Origin: Rhodococcus sp. RD6.2
GTDB taxonomy: Bacteria; Actinomycetota; Actinomycetes; Mycobacteriales; Mycobacteriaceae
Reading direction: 5' to 3'
Assembly (NCBI RefSeq): GCF_001040705.1
Contig: NZ_CVQP01000006.1
Location: forward strand, 115,760-179,759
DNA: 64,000 bases
Made by a program: the position numbers and the translations under genes. The notes under the pieces were generated by a model. It was not told the origin of the DNA. It saw only the letters and a program-made list of their open reading frames with translations, and ran no database searches. Below are positions 7,619 through 17,771 of the stretch, in pieces. Position 1 is the first letter of the stretch. Every line of letters starts with the position of its first letter.

Positions 7619-8092
7619 TCAGGCCGGCGACGCCAGCGCCGTGAGCGCGTCGCCGGTGAGCCGGTAGCCGAGCCACTCGTCCTGGGCGTTCGCGCCGAGT
7701 GACTCGTAGAACTCGATGGACGGCGTGTTCCAGGTCAGCACCGACCACGCCAGGCGGCTGTACCCGCGGTCGACGCATTCGCGAGCCAGCGTCGCCAGCA
7801 GTGCGCGGCCGTGGCCGTTGCCGCGATGGTCCGGCTGGACGTAGAGGTCCTCGAGGTAGATGCCGTGGACCCCGTCCCAGGTGGAGAAGTTCAGGAACCA
7901 CAGCGCCGTCCCGACGACGGCTCCGTCCTGGACTGCGACGTGCCCGAACAGTGCCGGGGAGGCGCCGAACAGCGCCTTCGTGAGTTGGTCCTCGGTGAGT
8001 GTGCACTCGTGCCGCGCCTTCTCGTACTCGGCGAGCTCGTACACCAGGCCGGTGACCGCGGGCACGTCCCCGGGCTCGATGCCGCGAATCAT
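7619..8092 (-). CDS. GNAT-family N-acetyltransferase
   Basis: A 157-aa acetyltransferase resembling spermidine/diamine acetyltransferases. Seen are IYLEDLYVQPDHRGNGHGRALL (the acetyl-CoA loop QPDHRGNGHGR, about residues 87-97), ALWFLNFSTWDG and the C-terminal FYESLGANAQDEW. The natural substrate cannot be inferred. It lies 18 bp downstream of the phosphatase gene on the same strand and is probably co-transcribed. The mycobacterial locus has a degraded acetyltransferase (Rv3216) here; this copy looks intact. Confidence 0.88.
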   Translation of the reverse strand: MIRGIEPGDVPAVTGLVYELAEYEKARHECTLTEDQLTKALFGASPALFGHVAVQDGAVVGTALWFLNFSTWDGVHGIYLEDLYVQPDHRGNGHGRALLATLARECVDRGYSRLAWSVLTWNTPSIEFYESLGANAQDEWLGYRLTGDALTALASPA

Positions 8093-8110
8093 GCTGTACC
8101 TCTTTCCTTC

Positions 8111-8707
8111 TCAGGACATGTTGTGGGAGGCGACCTGCCGCACCCCGCGTTCGTACCCCAGCACGGTGATGCCGCACGGCGACATGGCGAATCGGCGACC
8201 CTCGACGATCGGCAGCCCCGCCCAACGGGTGATCAGAGCGCGGGAGAAGTGGCCGTGACCGATCAGGATGACGTCACGATCGGGCAGATGTGCTTCGGCG
8301 ACGTCGAGCACGACGTCCGCGCGCGCCTCCACCGCCTCCGCGTCTTCCCCGCCGGGGCACGGGTGCGTCCAGACCGTCCAGTGCGGCACCCGGGCGCGAA
8401 TCTCCGAGGTCGTGAGGCCTTCGTACTGCCCGTAATCCCACTCGGCGAGTTCGTCCCACACGCGGGCGTTCAGGCCTGCGAACGCGGCCGTGCGTACGGC
8501 ACGGTCACGGGGACTGCACAGCGTCGTCGGATCGTGCAGTTCGAGCGCGTCGATTCGGGCCCGCACCGCGCGGGCCTGCCGCTCCCCGTCCGCGGTGAGT
8601 GGCACATCCGTGCGTCCCGTGTGTCGGCCGGCCGCCGCCCACTCGGTCAGTCCATGTCGGAGAACGACGATCCGCGCGCTGTGCCGGTCCGGCACGATGA
8701 CATCCAC
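8111..8707 (-). CDS. Histidine phosphatase family protein
   Basis: A 198-aa phosphoglycerate-mutase-like phosphatase. The catalytic VVLRHGLTEW lies near residue 18 and the second histidine in LIGHGHFSRALI near residue 150. It corresponds to Rv3214 (gpm2), which is reported to be an acid phosphatase rather than a mutase. The GTG at 8707 is the longest start, and GTGs a few codons inside are possible. The entC gene that sits beside it in M. tuberculosis is absent. Confidence 0.88.
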   Translation of the reverse strand: MDVIVPDRHSARIVVLRHGLTEWAAAGRHTGRTDVPLTADGERQARAVRARIDALELHDPTTLCSPRDRAVRTAAFAGLNARVWDELAEWDYGQYEGLTTSEIRARVPHWTVWTHPCPGGEDAEAVEARADVVLDVAEAHLPDRDVILIGHGHFSRALITRWAGLPIVEGRRFAMSPCGITVLGYERGVRQVASHNMS

Positions 8708-8791
8708 CCGCGCATCATCTCAGGTCGTGATTGCGGGTGATCTCGGGCGCGCCGGTCGCGGGCGCGTCACGAGTGCGCAAAGATCACTGCC

Positions 8792-9583
8792 GTGACGACA
8801 GTGCTCGCGGTGGCGAATCAAAAGGGTGGGGTCGCGAAGACGACGACGGTGGCGTCGCTCGGTGCCGCGCTGGCAGGCCTGGGCCGGAAGGTCCTGGTCG
8901 TGGACCTCGATCCGCAGGGATGCCTGACCTTCTCGCTGGGGCACAATCCGGACCGGCTCGAGACATCGGTCCACGACGTGCTGACGGGGAGTCACGTGCT
9001 GCGGGACGTCGTCGTCGACACCGATGAGGGATTCGCGCTCGTGCCCGCCACGATCGACCTCGCCGGAGCCGAAGCCGTCCTGCTCATGCGTCCCGGCCGC
9101 GAGTTCACGCTGAAGCGGGCCCTCGCGACGCTCGGCGACGACTACGACGTGGTCCTCGTGGACTGCCCGCCGTCGCTCGGCGTCCTGACGCTCAACGGTC
9201 TCACGGCCGCGGATGCGGTGCTGGTGCCCCTGCAGTGCGAGACGCTGGCGCACCGGGGCGTCGGGCAACTGCTGCGGACGGTGACCGAGGTGCAGCAGAT
9301 CACCAACCCGGACCTGGCGCTCCTCGGTGCACTGCCGACCCTGTACGACGCGCGCACCACGCACAGCCGCGACGTCCTCTCGGACGTCGCCGACCGCTAC
9401 GACCTGCCGGTACTCGCGCCGCCGATTCCGCGGACCGTCCGGTTCGCCGAGGCGAGTGCGTCGGGCGCGACCGTCCTCGCCGGGCGCGGCAACAAGGGCG
9501 CGCAGGCCTACCGTGAGCTGGCGCGGAACCTCGTCGACCACTGGGACGAGGGCGCCGAGTTGCGTACCTTCACGGCCGAGTGA
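8792..9583 (+). CDS. ParA/Soj-like ATPase
   Basis: A 263-aa P-loop ATPase with the deviant Walker A KGGVAKTTT (about residues 11-19), the switch VDLDPQG and Walker B VVLVDCPPSLGVL. It lies alone, without a ParB gene or visible parS sites. It is the Rv3213c-type orphan ParA rather than the chromosome-partition ParA near oriC. Possible roles include positioning of a cellular complex. Confidence is high for the family and low for the function. Confidence 0.88.
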   Translation: MTTVLAVANQKGGVAKTTTVASLGAALAGLGRKVLVVDLDPQGCLTFSLGHNPDRLETSVHDVLTGSHVLRDVVVDTDEGFALVPATIDLAGAEAVLLMRPGREFTLKRALATLGDDYDVVLVDCPPSLGVLTLNGLTAADAVLVPLQCETLAHRGVGQLLRTVTEVQQITNPDLALLGALPTLYDARTTHSRDVLSDVADRYDLPVLAPPIPRTVRFAEASASGATVLAGRGNKGAQAYRELARNLVDHWDEGAELRTFTAE

Positions 9584-9600
9584 CAGCGGACCGCGTGAAC

Positions 9601-10836
9601 TCAGGCGTCGGCGCGTAGGGCGACGAGTTCGTCGCCGCGCTGTTCGAGCAGCGTGTCGCTGAGCGCAGCCGAGGTGATCGGCCGGCCACCCATCCGGATC
9701 GGTTCTTCGTTGCGGGACACGGGAATTCGCTCGACCTCGGTGCCTGTCGTCGTGTCGATCACCGCGACGGCCCCGGTCACGGGGATCAGGAACCGCCCCG
9801 CCATCTGGGTGCCGGGACCGAGCGCGTCCTGCACCGTCCATCCTGGGGTGAAATCCGTTGTGCGAAGGGTGATCACCTGCGACCCGGTCCACCAACTGAA
9901 GAACGATCCGGTGCGTTCGACGGTCGTGGTGGGGGAGACATCGGTGGGCGCGGGGAATCTCGCCGACTCCGCACCGGTGCCGTCGTAGACCACGACAGCG
10001 GCTGCGGCGCCCGCGGTCGCGGGAAGGTAGACGGCCGTTCGTTCACCGGAGACCGCGAGGACGCGGGCATCAGCGGTGTCGCCCTCGGTGCCCAGCACGA
10101 CCGAGCCGTACTCCTGCGGTGCCGTGTTCTCCTTGGGTGCCGGGTTCAGGATGCTGAGCCGGATCGCCGGATCCCCGGGGCACGATTCGAGCACCGACAG
10201 TCGGCTGCTGCTCGACGCGGCGGACAGCAGTGTGCAGCCGGAGCGTGGCTGTGCCCCGGGGTTCACCGGTGCGTCCACCCTGCCGTACTCGAGGGTGCGA
10301 ACGAGGTCGGACCGCCACACCTCCAACCGGGAGTCGCCGAAGGAGGTCAGGTAGGTGCCGTCCTGCGAGAGCGCGACCGGGTCGTCGGCATCGCTCGACC
10401 GTTGTGCCTGGCGGACACCCGTCGACCCATCGAGTTGGGTCACCTGTCCGCAGCCGCGCCCGTCGGGATAGACCGCGACCGCGGTGTTCCATGCACCGAC
10501 GACTCCGCACAGTGCCCGGTCCCGGCGGTAGTGCCAGAGTTCCTGCCCGGTGACGCCGTCTCGTCCGGTGACGGTGTCACCGTTGCCGGTGACGGCGACA
10601 CCACCCGCGACCACGGGGGTCGGGGTGGTGTCACTGTCGGCGCGCCACGCCTCGACGAGGGTGTCGGGCACCGCTAGCGCGGGCTCCGCGGGCGGTACGG
10701 GGGTGTCGGCGACGACCGACTCGGTGCCGTGAGCGTCACCGGTCAGCCAGATCACTGCAGCCGACACCACCACCAGCACCGCGATACCGCATGCGGCCAG
10801 GACGTCGGCGCGGGTGCGCCGCTCGGGTGCGAGCAC
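9601..10836 (-). CDS. Membrane-anchored PQQ-propeller-like protein
   Basis: A 411-aa protein with one N-terminal transmembrane helix (ACGIAVLVVVSAAVIWLTG) and an extracytoplasmic region. Tryptophan-rich blades such as TGRDGVTGQELWHYRRD and VIDTTTGTEVERIPVS indicate a beta-propeller of the PQQ/quinoprotein-like fold. It has several paired cysteines outside the membrane. It ends 17 bp after parA on the opposite strand and starts 9 bp after the helicase gene on the same strand, so it is likely transcribed with it. It corresponds to Rv3212, of unknown function. A similar architecture occurs at 32654-34045. Confidence 0.78.
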   Translation of the reverse strand: MLAPERRTRADVLAACGIAVLVVVSAAVIWLTGDAHGTESVVADTPVPPAEPALAVPDTLVEAWRADSDTTPTPVVAGGVAVTGNGDTVTGRDGVTGQELWHYRRDRALCGVVGAWNTAVAVYPDGRGCGQVTQLDGSTGVRQAQRSSDADDPVALSQDGTYLTSFGDSRLEVWRSDLVRTLEYGRVDAPVNPGAQPRSGCTLLSAASSSSRLSVLESCPGDPAIRLSILNPAPKENTAPQEYGSVVLGTEGDTADARVLAVSGERTAVYLPATAGAAAAVVVYDGTGAESARFPAPTDVSPTTTVERTGSFFSWWTGSQVITLRTTDFTPGWTVQDALGPGTQMAGRFLIPVTGAVAVIDTTTGTEVERIPVSRNEEPIRMGGRPITSAALSDTLLEQRGDELVALRADA

Positions 10837-10845
10837 GGTGGTCGG

Positions 10846-12513
10846 CTACTCCGAAGCCGGCGCAGTGGCCGCGCTGGAGGCCGAATCGGTGCCGGGGCTG
10901 CGACGCCGACGACGGCGGCGCCGTGCCGGTGCCGCGTCGCCGCTGGGGGAGGTGGGCTCCGGTGCAACGGTCTCCGACGACGTGTCGGCGGGCGCGGTGC
11001 TGGCGGTCTCGGCGGTGCGGCCACCACGAGTGCGCTTGCGGGAGCGGGTGCGCCGCGGCCGCTCGGCGGCGGGTCCGCCCTCGGATACGGCGGCGGTGTC
11101 GCCCTCGGATGTGGTGTCGGACTCGGACGAAACGTTCTGTGCGCGTTCCGTTCTCGGCTTCCGGACGGTGCCCTTGGCGTCGGTGGGGATGTTCAGCTCG
11201 GCGTAGAGGTGCTCCGAGCTCGAGTAGGTCTCGACCGGGTCCGGGACCCCGAGGTCGAGCGCCTTGTCGATCATCTGCCAACGCGGAACGTCGTCCCAGT
11301 CCACCAAGGTCACGGCGGTACCGGTGCGTCCCGCGCGACCCGTGCGGCCGATCCGGTGGACGTACGTCTTCTCGTCCTCGGGGCACTGGTAGTTGATGAC
11401 GTGGGTGACGTCGTCGATGTCGATGCCACGCGCGGCGACGTCGGTCGCCACGAGCACGTCCACCTTGCCGGTGCGGAATGCCTTGAGTGCCTTCTCGCGG
11501 GCGATCTGGCCGAGGTCGCCGTGCACGGCGCCGACCGAGAAACCACGCTCGTTCAGCTCGTCGGCGACCTTCTGCGCCGTCCGCTTGGTGCGGGTGAAGA
11601 TCATCGTGGCCCCGCGGCCCTCGGCCTGCAGGATCCGTGCGACCATCTCGGCCTTGTCCAGCGCGTGAGCGCGGTAGATGTGCTGGCTGGTGCGATCGTG
11701 CACCGCGGACGACTCCGGCTCCTCGGCGCGGATGTGCGTCGGCCGCGTCAGGAACGTGCGGGCCAGGGTGATGATCGGGCCGGGCATCGTGGCGGAGAAC
11801 AACATCGTCTGGCGCGCGTCGGGCACCATCTGGAGGATGCGTTCGATGTCCGGCAGGAAGCCCAGGTCGAGCATCTCGTCGGCCTCGTCGAGGACCAGGA
11901 CGCCGATCTTGCCGAGGATCAGGTGACCCTGCTTGGCGAGGTCGAGCAGGCGGCCGGGGGTGCCGACGATGACGTCGACGCCACGCTGAAGGGCCTCGAT
12001 CTGGGTCTCGTACGGCCTGCCGCCGTAGATGGAGAGCACCTCGAGCTTGCGGCCGTTGCTGCCCGGCAGGTGCTTGCCCGCGTTCACGAGGTCGCCCGTG
12101 ACCTGGATGCACAGTTCGCGGGTCGGGACGATGACCAACGCACGCGGGGTGCCGTCGAGCGGGGCGGTGCCGGGACGCGCGTCCTCGTCGGCGTCGACGG
12201 CGGTCGCGGCCGCGCTCGAGATGCGGTGCAGAAGGGGGACGCCGAATCCGAACGTCTTGCCCATGCCGGTGCGGGCCTGACCGATGAGGTCGTCACCGGC
12301 CAGCGCGAGCGGGAGGGTGAGTTCCTGGATCGCGAAGGTGCGTTCGATGCCGATCTCGGCGAGGGCCCGGACGATCTCGTCACGGACACCGAGTTCGGCG
12401 AAGGTGGGTGGGGTGTGGGTGTTGTCGAGCTGGGCGGACAGCGTCGTCTCGCTGGCGTCGTCCTCGTGGTCGATCGTGATCTTGCTCAGTGCTCTGGCCT
12501 TCCTCGTCGGCAC
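10846..12513 (-). CDS. DEAD-box RNA helicase (RhlE-like)
   Basis: About 555 aa. It has a Q motif (FAELGVRDEIVRALAEIG), motif I ARTGMGKT, motif II DEAD (LVLDEADEMLDLG), motif III SAT and motif VI HRIGRTGRAGRTG. A long Arg-rich tail (PARRRRRRRRSPG) probably binds RNA. Motif I reads AxTGMGKT, as in actinobacterial members. The start is uncertain. A GTG at 12513 has no good ribosome site, whereas a CTG at 12489 begins the conserved SKITIDHEDD reading and is preceded at 8 bases by AGGAAGG. Corresponds to Rv3211. Confidence 0.9.
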   Translation of the reverse strand: MPTRKARALSKITIDHEDDASETTLSAQLDNTHTPPTFAELGVRDEIVRALAEIGIERTFAIQELTLPLALAGDDLIGQARTGMGKTFGFGVPLLHRISSAAATAVDADEDARPGTAPLDGTPRALVIVPTRELCIQVTGDLVNAGKHLPGSNGRKLEVLSIYGGRPYETQIEALQRGVDVIVGTPGRLLDLAKQGHLILGKIGVLVLDEADEMLDLGFLPDIERILQMVPDARQTMLFSATMPGPIITLARTFLTRPTHIRAEEPESSAVHDRTSQHIYRAHALDKAEMVARILQAEGRGATMIFTRTKRTAQKVADELNERGFSVGAVHGDLGQIAREKALKAFRTGKVDVLVATDVAARGIDIDDVTHVINYQCPEDEKTYVHRIGRTGRAGRTGTAVTLVDWDDVPRWQMIDKALDLGVPDPVETYSSSEHLYAELNIPTDAKGTVRKPRTERAQNVSSESDTTSEGDTAAVSEGGPAAERPRRTRSRKRTRGGRTAETASTAPADTSSETVAPEPTSPSGDAAPARRRRRRRRSPGTDSASSAATAPASE

Positions 12514-12809
12514 GCGCGCACGAGCTGGGCCAGGCCGGTTGTCGGCCGCTGGGTGATGCCCAGGTCCGACTCTCGCCGTTGACCTCGTCCACTGGTCGCT
12601 GGTCCTGCTGCCCTGCGCGGAGAATCGGGTCTCGGCGCGGCGCGGGAGGAAGACCTGTGGATCAGGTGCGCGCACATTGTCAGTGGGTCGCCGCGTCCTC
12701 GTGATCCCTCCGATTGGCCGGGTGATCGGGCGGCGCCCCACGACCATGGTAGCTGGCCGCGTCGACTTCGCAGGTGGGCGCGTGCTCACATCCGACTACG
12801 CTGTCCGCC

Positions 12810-13490
12810 ATGGGAGCCAATTCCGCCGATCCGTTGTCGCCCGCCGTCGCCGCCGATCATCCCGGTGTGAGTGAACTGTTCGCCGTGCTGGCGTACGGCG
12901 AGATCTCCGCCTTCTACCGCCTCGCCGAGGATGCGCGCATGTCTCCGACCCTCGCGGGGCGGGTCGCGCTCGCGCGGATGGCCGGCGCCGAGATGCGGCA
13001 CTTCGAGACGCTCGAGGCGGCGCTGACGTCACGCGGACTCGACGTCTACGAGGCGATGACGCCGTTCGTGAAGGCACTCGACGACTACCACCGGTCCACG
13101 CACCCGTCGACCTGGCTCGAGTCCCTGGTCAAGGCGCACGTCGGTGACGGGATCGCCGCCGACTTCTACCTCGAGATCGCCGACGCGCTCGACCCGTCGG
13201 TCGGGGCCGTGGTGCGTGAGGTCCTCGCCGAGACCGGCCATTCGGAGTTCGTGGTCCACGAGGTCAGCGAGGCGGTCCGGTCGAGCACGAAGGAGAAGGA
13301 TCGCCTGATGCTGTGGGGCAGGCGCCTGCTCGGCGAGGCGATCACCCAGGCGCAGTTCGTGATGGCGCAGCGGGAGGAACTCACGGGCCTCGTGCTCACC
13401 GCCAGCGGCGACCTGAACGGCGTCGCCGCGCTCTTCGACCGGATGCAGCAGCGGCACGCCGAGCGCATGGAGGTTCTCGGTCTGGTGTGA
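12810..13490 (+). CDS. Ferritin-like fold protein
   Basis: A 226-aa all-helical protein. Two carboxylate-histidine motifs, GAEMRHFETLE (ExxH) and AETGHSEFVVHE (ExxH), with upstream glutamate and aspartate residues, match a ferritin-like diiron four-helix bundle. It corresponds to Rv3210c, which is uncharacterised; similarity to the tRNA hydroxylase MiaE fold is possible but not established. The ATG at 12810 is 7 bases after TACGCT, suggesting a leaderless transcript. Confidence 0.8.
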   Translation: MGANSADPLSPAVAADHPGVSELFAVLAYGEISAFYRLAEDARMSPTLAGRVALARMAGAEMRHFETLEAALTSRGLDVYEAMTPFVKALDDYHRSTHPSTWLESLVKAHVGDGIAADFYLEIADALDPSVGAVVREVLAETGHSEFVVHEVSEAVRSSTKEKDRLMLWGRRLLGEAITQAQFVMAQREELTGLVLTASGDLNGVAALFDRMQQRHAERMEVLGLV

Positions 13491-13613
13491 CGGCCGCTTC
13501 TCGCGAGGGTTGGGCGCTGTTCGCTATCAGCACACGCCGCGTGCGGGTGTCGCGCCCGGTGACGCACTAGCCTGGGCACCGGTAGTGATGGCACGAGACT
13601 TCGGAGGTTGGCC

Positions 13614-13841
13614 GTGGAGGTCAAGATCGGCATTTCTGACAGCCCGCGTGAGCTGATCGTCAACAGCGAGCAGACCCCCGACGAGGTGACCGAACTCGTC
13701 TCCGCGGCGATCGGCGGCGACGCGTCGGGCGTGCTCGCCCTCGTCGACGACAAGGGACGCAAGTTCCTGATCCAGGCGGCCAAGGTCGCGTATGTGGAGA
13801 TCGGTCAGGCGGACATCCGCAAGGTCGGCTTCAGCAGCTGA
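13614..13841 (+). CDS. DUF3107 family protein (TB9.4-like)
   Basis: A 75-aa conserved actinobacterial protein beginning EVKIGISDSPREL and containing KFLIQAAKVAYVEIG. The family (Rv3208A, antigen TB9.4) has no established function. The GTG at 13614 is six bases after CGGAGG. An in-frame TTG at 13608 overlaps that ribosome site and is unlikely. A strong hairpin follows. Confidence 0.85.
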   Translation: MEVKIGISDSPRELIVNSEQTPDEVTELVSAAIGGDASGVLALVDDKGRKFLIQAAKVAYVEIGQADIRKVGFSS

Positions 13842-13867
13842 CCGACGACCCCACGGTCCGAGAACGA

Positions 13868-13903
13868 CGAACGGGACGCGGAGATTTCTCCGCGTCCCGT
13901 TCG
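13868..13903. terminator. Shared hairpin terminator
   Basis: Sixteen-bp perfect inverted repeat (13868-13883 and 13888-13903) with an ATTT loop, between the convergent DUF3107 and TetR genes. Confidence 0.8.
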
Positions 13904-13917
13904 AGTGTCCGGATGGG

Positions 13918-14718
<801 letters not shown>

Positions 14719-14855
14719 TCACTGTTACGACCCGGTCTCCAGAGCGTCCCGGGACCCCGCGATGCAGGTCGTGGCCTGTTCCGGCGGTCGTCCGGGCGGG
14801 GTGTCGACCGGCGCGCCCGAGTGGAGCGGTCCGTCGACTGTGAGACTCTGGTTCC

Positions 14856-15902
14856 GTGACGGATGGAGGTGGACCGCGGCTGCGCGGTGGTGGACATCCG
14901 GGCGGGGACGATCGGATCGACGACCGGCCCGACGACCGGGTCGGATCGCATCAGCCGTTGCGTGCGAAGTGGGATCCCGTCAGTGGTGACAGCGGGCGTG
15001 CGCGTAGCCCCCGAGGAGATCGGCAGGTCCGCAAGCAGAGCCGATTGGGCCGATTCGTCTCCACGTACGGTTGGCGCGCCTACGCGATTCCGGTTCTCGC
15101 GGTGGTGACGGTGCTCGTCCTCGTCGATGCCCTGAACGGCGGTGGGTCGACCGATTCGGCCGACGACGGCCTCCCCGGTTTCGGTGCGCGAAGCACCAGC
15201 GTCGACGGAACGGGTGTCATCGGTGTGCCGCCGCAGGCGGACGGCAACTTCGCCGAGTCGATCCCCTCGGGAGCCCTCCCGGACGGCGGTCCCTTCACCG
15301 CCGAGGGAGGCGGCAACTGGCGGGTGATTCCGGGGACGTCCGCCAAGGTGGGGCAGGGGACCGAGCAGGTCTTCACCTACAGCGTCGAGGTCGAGGACGG
15401 CATCGACACCGCGGGCTTCGGCGGTGACGACTCCTTCGCCCGGATGGTCGACCAGACCCTCGCGAATCCGAAGAGTTGGACCAACGACCCGCGGTTCGCC
15501 TTCCAGCGTGTCGACACCGGAGATCCCACGTTCCGGATCTCGCTGACCTCGCAGATGACGATTCGTGAGGCGTGTGGATACGACATCCAGCTCGAGGTCT
15601 CCTGCTACAACCCCGGCATCGATCGGGTGGTGCTCAACGAGCCGCGCTGGGTTCGAGGCGCCGTCGCCTTCCAGGGCGATATCGGGTCCTACCGCCAGTA
15701 CCTGATCAACCACGAGGTGGGGCACGCGGTCGGCTACCAGGCTCACCAGCCGTGCGAGGCCGACGGCGGTCTCGCGCCCGTGATGATGCAGCAGACGTTC
15801 GGCACCTCGAACAACGACATCGCCAAGCTCGACCCGGAGGGTGTCGTTCCGATGGACGGCAAGACCTGCCGGTTCAATCCGTGGCCCTACCCTCGGGGGT
15901 GA
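14856..15902 (+). CDS. DUF3152 membrane-anchored zinc-protease-like protein
   Basis: A 348-aa protein. A charged cytoplasmic N-terminus (about 1-75) is followed by one transmembrane helix (AIPVLAVVTVLVLVDAL) and an extracytoplasmic domain. NHEVGHAVGYQAHQPC near residues 287-302 has HExxH with a further histidine downstream, as in zincin metalloproteases. The third-His spacing differs by one from the classic metzincin pattern. Cys residues around ACGYDIQLEVSC may form a disulphide. It corresponds to Rv3207c. Protease activity is inferred from the motif only. Confidence 0.82.
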   Translation: MTDGGGPRLRGGGHPGGDDRIDDRPDDRVGSHQPLRAKWDPVSGDSGRARSPRGDRQVRKQSRLGRFVSTYGWRAYAIPVLAVVTVLVLVDALNGGGSTDSADDGLPGFGARSTSVDGTGVIGVPPQADGNFAESIPSGALPDGGPFTAEGGGNWRVIPGTSAKVGQGTEQVFTYSVEVEDGIDTAGFGGDDSFARMVDQTLANPKSWTNDPRFAFQRVDTGDPTFRISLTSQMTIREACGYDIQLEVSCYNPGIDRVVLNEPRWVRGAVAFQGDIGSYRQYLINHEVGHAVGYQAHQPCEADGGLAPVMMQQTFGTSNNDIAKLDPEGVVPMDGKTCRFNPWPYPRG

Positions 15903-15927
15903 CGCACACCCCGTCCGCGGCCGTCGC

Positions 15928-16368
15928 TCAGGCCGGCCGCACCCACGGTGCGAGCATCTGCCGCTGGTCCGCGGTGAGTCGCCGCAGTGTTCGCGCGTAG
16001 GGATCACCGAGCGCCAACTGCGTCGACGCCTCCACCGCGGGACGCGAGTCGGCTTCCGCACCCGCCGCCCGGACCTCGTAGTGGACGGTCAGGTCGGCGC
16101 TGCGGACCCGTGCCAGCCACATCGACACCTGCAGCGGGCTGTCGGCGTGCGCGAGTGGAGTCCGATACCGGATCTCGAGGTGCGCGACGACCGAATTGCG
16201 CAGCATCGCCGAGACCTCCGGGTCGACCGATCCGAGCCAGTCGATTCGCGCCTCCTCGAGCAGGGTGACCATCCGCGCGTGGTTCACGTGTTTGAACGCG
16301 TCCATGTCGGACCAGCGCACCGTGATCTCCGTCCGGTGGACGGCGGGATCGGTCGCGGACTCGGTCAT
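15928..16368 (-). CDS. 4-hydroxybenzoyl-CoA thioesterase-like (hotdog) protein
   Basis: A 146-aa acyl-CoA thioesterase-family protein. TVRWSDMDAFKHVNHARM (about residues 16-33) is the hotdog signature with the catalytic aspartate, followed by the long-helix region LLEEARIDWL and the strand LEIRYRTPL. The substrate is unknown. It is transcribed divergently from moeZ with 108 bases between the starts, and converges with the DUF3152 gene. Confidence 0.88.
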   Translation of the reverse strand: MTESATDPAVHRTEITVRWSDMDAFKHVNHARMVTLLEEARIDWLGSVDPEVSAMLRNSVVAHLEIRYRTPLAHADSPLQVSMWLARVRSADLTVHYEVRAAGAEADSRPAVEASTQLALGDPYARTLRRLTADQRQMLAPWVRPA

Positions 16369-16476
16369 CGGGCTCCTCGGGTTTCACGTGCTGCCTGCGG
16401 TGGTGGTTGTGGACGGTAGCCGATCGGCCCGAGGCCCAGCAGCTGCCTCGTCGTGGGCGGCGAGGACAATGGACGC

Positions 16477-17679
16477 ATGGCGTCTCCCGCATCGACTTCC
16501 GTCAGCCGTCCTCTGCCTCCGCTGGTGGAGCCGGCGGCCGACCTCGACCGCGACGAGGTCGCCCGGTACAGCAGGCACCTGATCATCCCGAACGTCGGCG
16601 TCACCGGGCAGAAGCGGATCAAGAATGCGAAGGTTCTGGTGATCGGAGCCGGGGGACTCGGGTCACCCACGCTGCTGTACCTCGCGGCCGCCGGGGTCGG
16701 GACGATCGGCATCGTCGAGTTCGACGAGGTCGAGGAGTCGAACCTGCAGCGGCAGGTCATCCACGGCCGGTCCGACGTCGGCAGGCCCAAGGCGCACAGT
16801 GCGCGCGACTCGATCCTCGAGATCAACGACAGGGTCGACGTGCGACTGCACGAGTTCCGGCTCGACAGCGGCAACGCTGTCGAATTGTTCTCGCAGTACG
16901 ACCTGATCCTCGACGGCACCGACAACTTCGCCACCCGCTACCTCGTCAACGACGCGGCGGTCCTCGCGGGGAAGCCGTACGTGTGGGGGTCGATCTACCG
17001 CTTCGAGGGGCAGGTGTCGGTGTTCTGGGAGGCCGCCCCGGACGACCGCGGCCTCAACTACCGCGACCTGTACCCCGAGGCGCCTGCCCCGGGCACGGTG
17101 CCGTCGTGCGCGGAGGGTGGCGTGCTCGGCGTGCTGTGCGCGTCGATCGGCTCGGTGATGGCGACCGAGGCGATCAAGCTGATCACCGGGATCGGCGAAC
17201 CGCTGTTGGGTCGGCTGATGATCTACGACGCGCTCGCGATGAACTACCGCACGATCCGGCTGCGACGTGACCCGGGCCGGGTGCCGGTGACCGAACTGAT
17301 CGACTACGACGCCTTCTGCGGCGTGGTCGCCGACGAGGACCGCGACGCCGTCGCAGGCGGGACCGTCACCGCGACCGAGCTGGCGGCGCTTCTCGACGGC
17401 GGCTGCAACGTCGCGCTGATCGACGTCCGGGAACCCGTCGAGTGGGACATCGTGCGCATCCCCGGTGCGACCCTCGTTCCCAAGGGCCGCATCCTGTCCG
17501 GCGACGCGCTCGCCGACCTGCCGCAGGACCGGCCGATCGTCCTCTACTGCAAGACGGGAATCCGGTCGGCGGAGGTGCTGGCCGCACTCCGGCGCGCGGG
17601 ATTCGCCGACGCCACCCATCTGCAGGGCGGCGTCGCCGCGTGGGCGGCGCAGATCGATCCGAGCCTGCCCACGTACTGA
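16477..17679 (+). CDS. moeZ: MoeZ-type adenylyltransferase/sulfurtransferase
   Basis: A 400-aa two-domain enzyme. The ThiF/MoeB E1-like domain (about 25-270) has YSRHLIIPNVG, the nucleotide loop GAGGLGSP and DGTDNFATRYL. The rhodanese domain (about 295-395) has DVREPVEWDIVRIPGA and the active-site cysteine in YCKTGIRSAEVL. Homologues adenylate and sulfurate C-termini of MoaD/ThiS/CysO-type carriers for molybdopterin and cysteine synthesis. It lacks the MoeB zinc cysteines at the C-terminus of the first domain. Start by ATG; Rv3206c has the same architecture. Confidence 0.93.
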   Translation: MASPASTSVSRPLPPLVEPAADLDRDEVARYSRHLIIPNVGVTGQKRIKNAKVLVIGAGGLGSPTLLYLAAAGVGTIGIVEFDEVEESNLQRQVIHGRSDVGRPKAHSARDSILEINDRVDVRLHEFRLDSGNAVELFSQYDLILDGTDNFATRYLVNDAAVLAGKPYVWGSIYRFEGQVSVFWEAAPDDRGLNYRDLYPEAPAPGTVPSCAEGGVLGVLCASIGSVMATEAIKLITGIGEPLLGRLMIYDALAMNYRTIRLRRDPGRVPVTELIDYDAFCGVVADEDRDAVAGGTVTATELAALLDGGCNVALIDVREPVEWDIVRIPGATLVPKGRILSGDALADLPQDRPIVLYCKTGIRSAEVLAALRRAGFADATHLQGGVAAWAAQIDPSLPTY

Positions 17680-17771
17680 GCCGTCGGTGCAGCGAAGTTC
17701 GTGGCGCGAGCGTCGGTGTTTATGGCGCGTCAGGGCAGGGTGGTGGCTGCCTCGGCGGTAGCGTTGGCTGC

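Noticed and set aside
8108-8792. entC expected from mycobacterial order
   Set aside because: The interval is filled by the phosphatase gene and a short promoter region; no isochorismate synthase remnant is visible.
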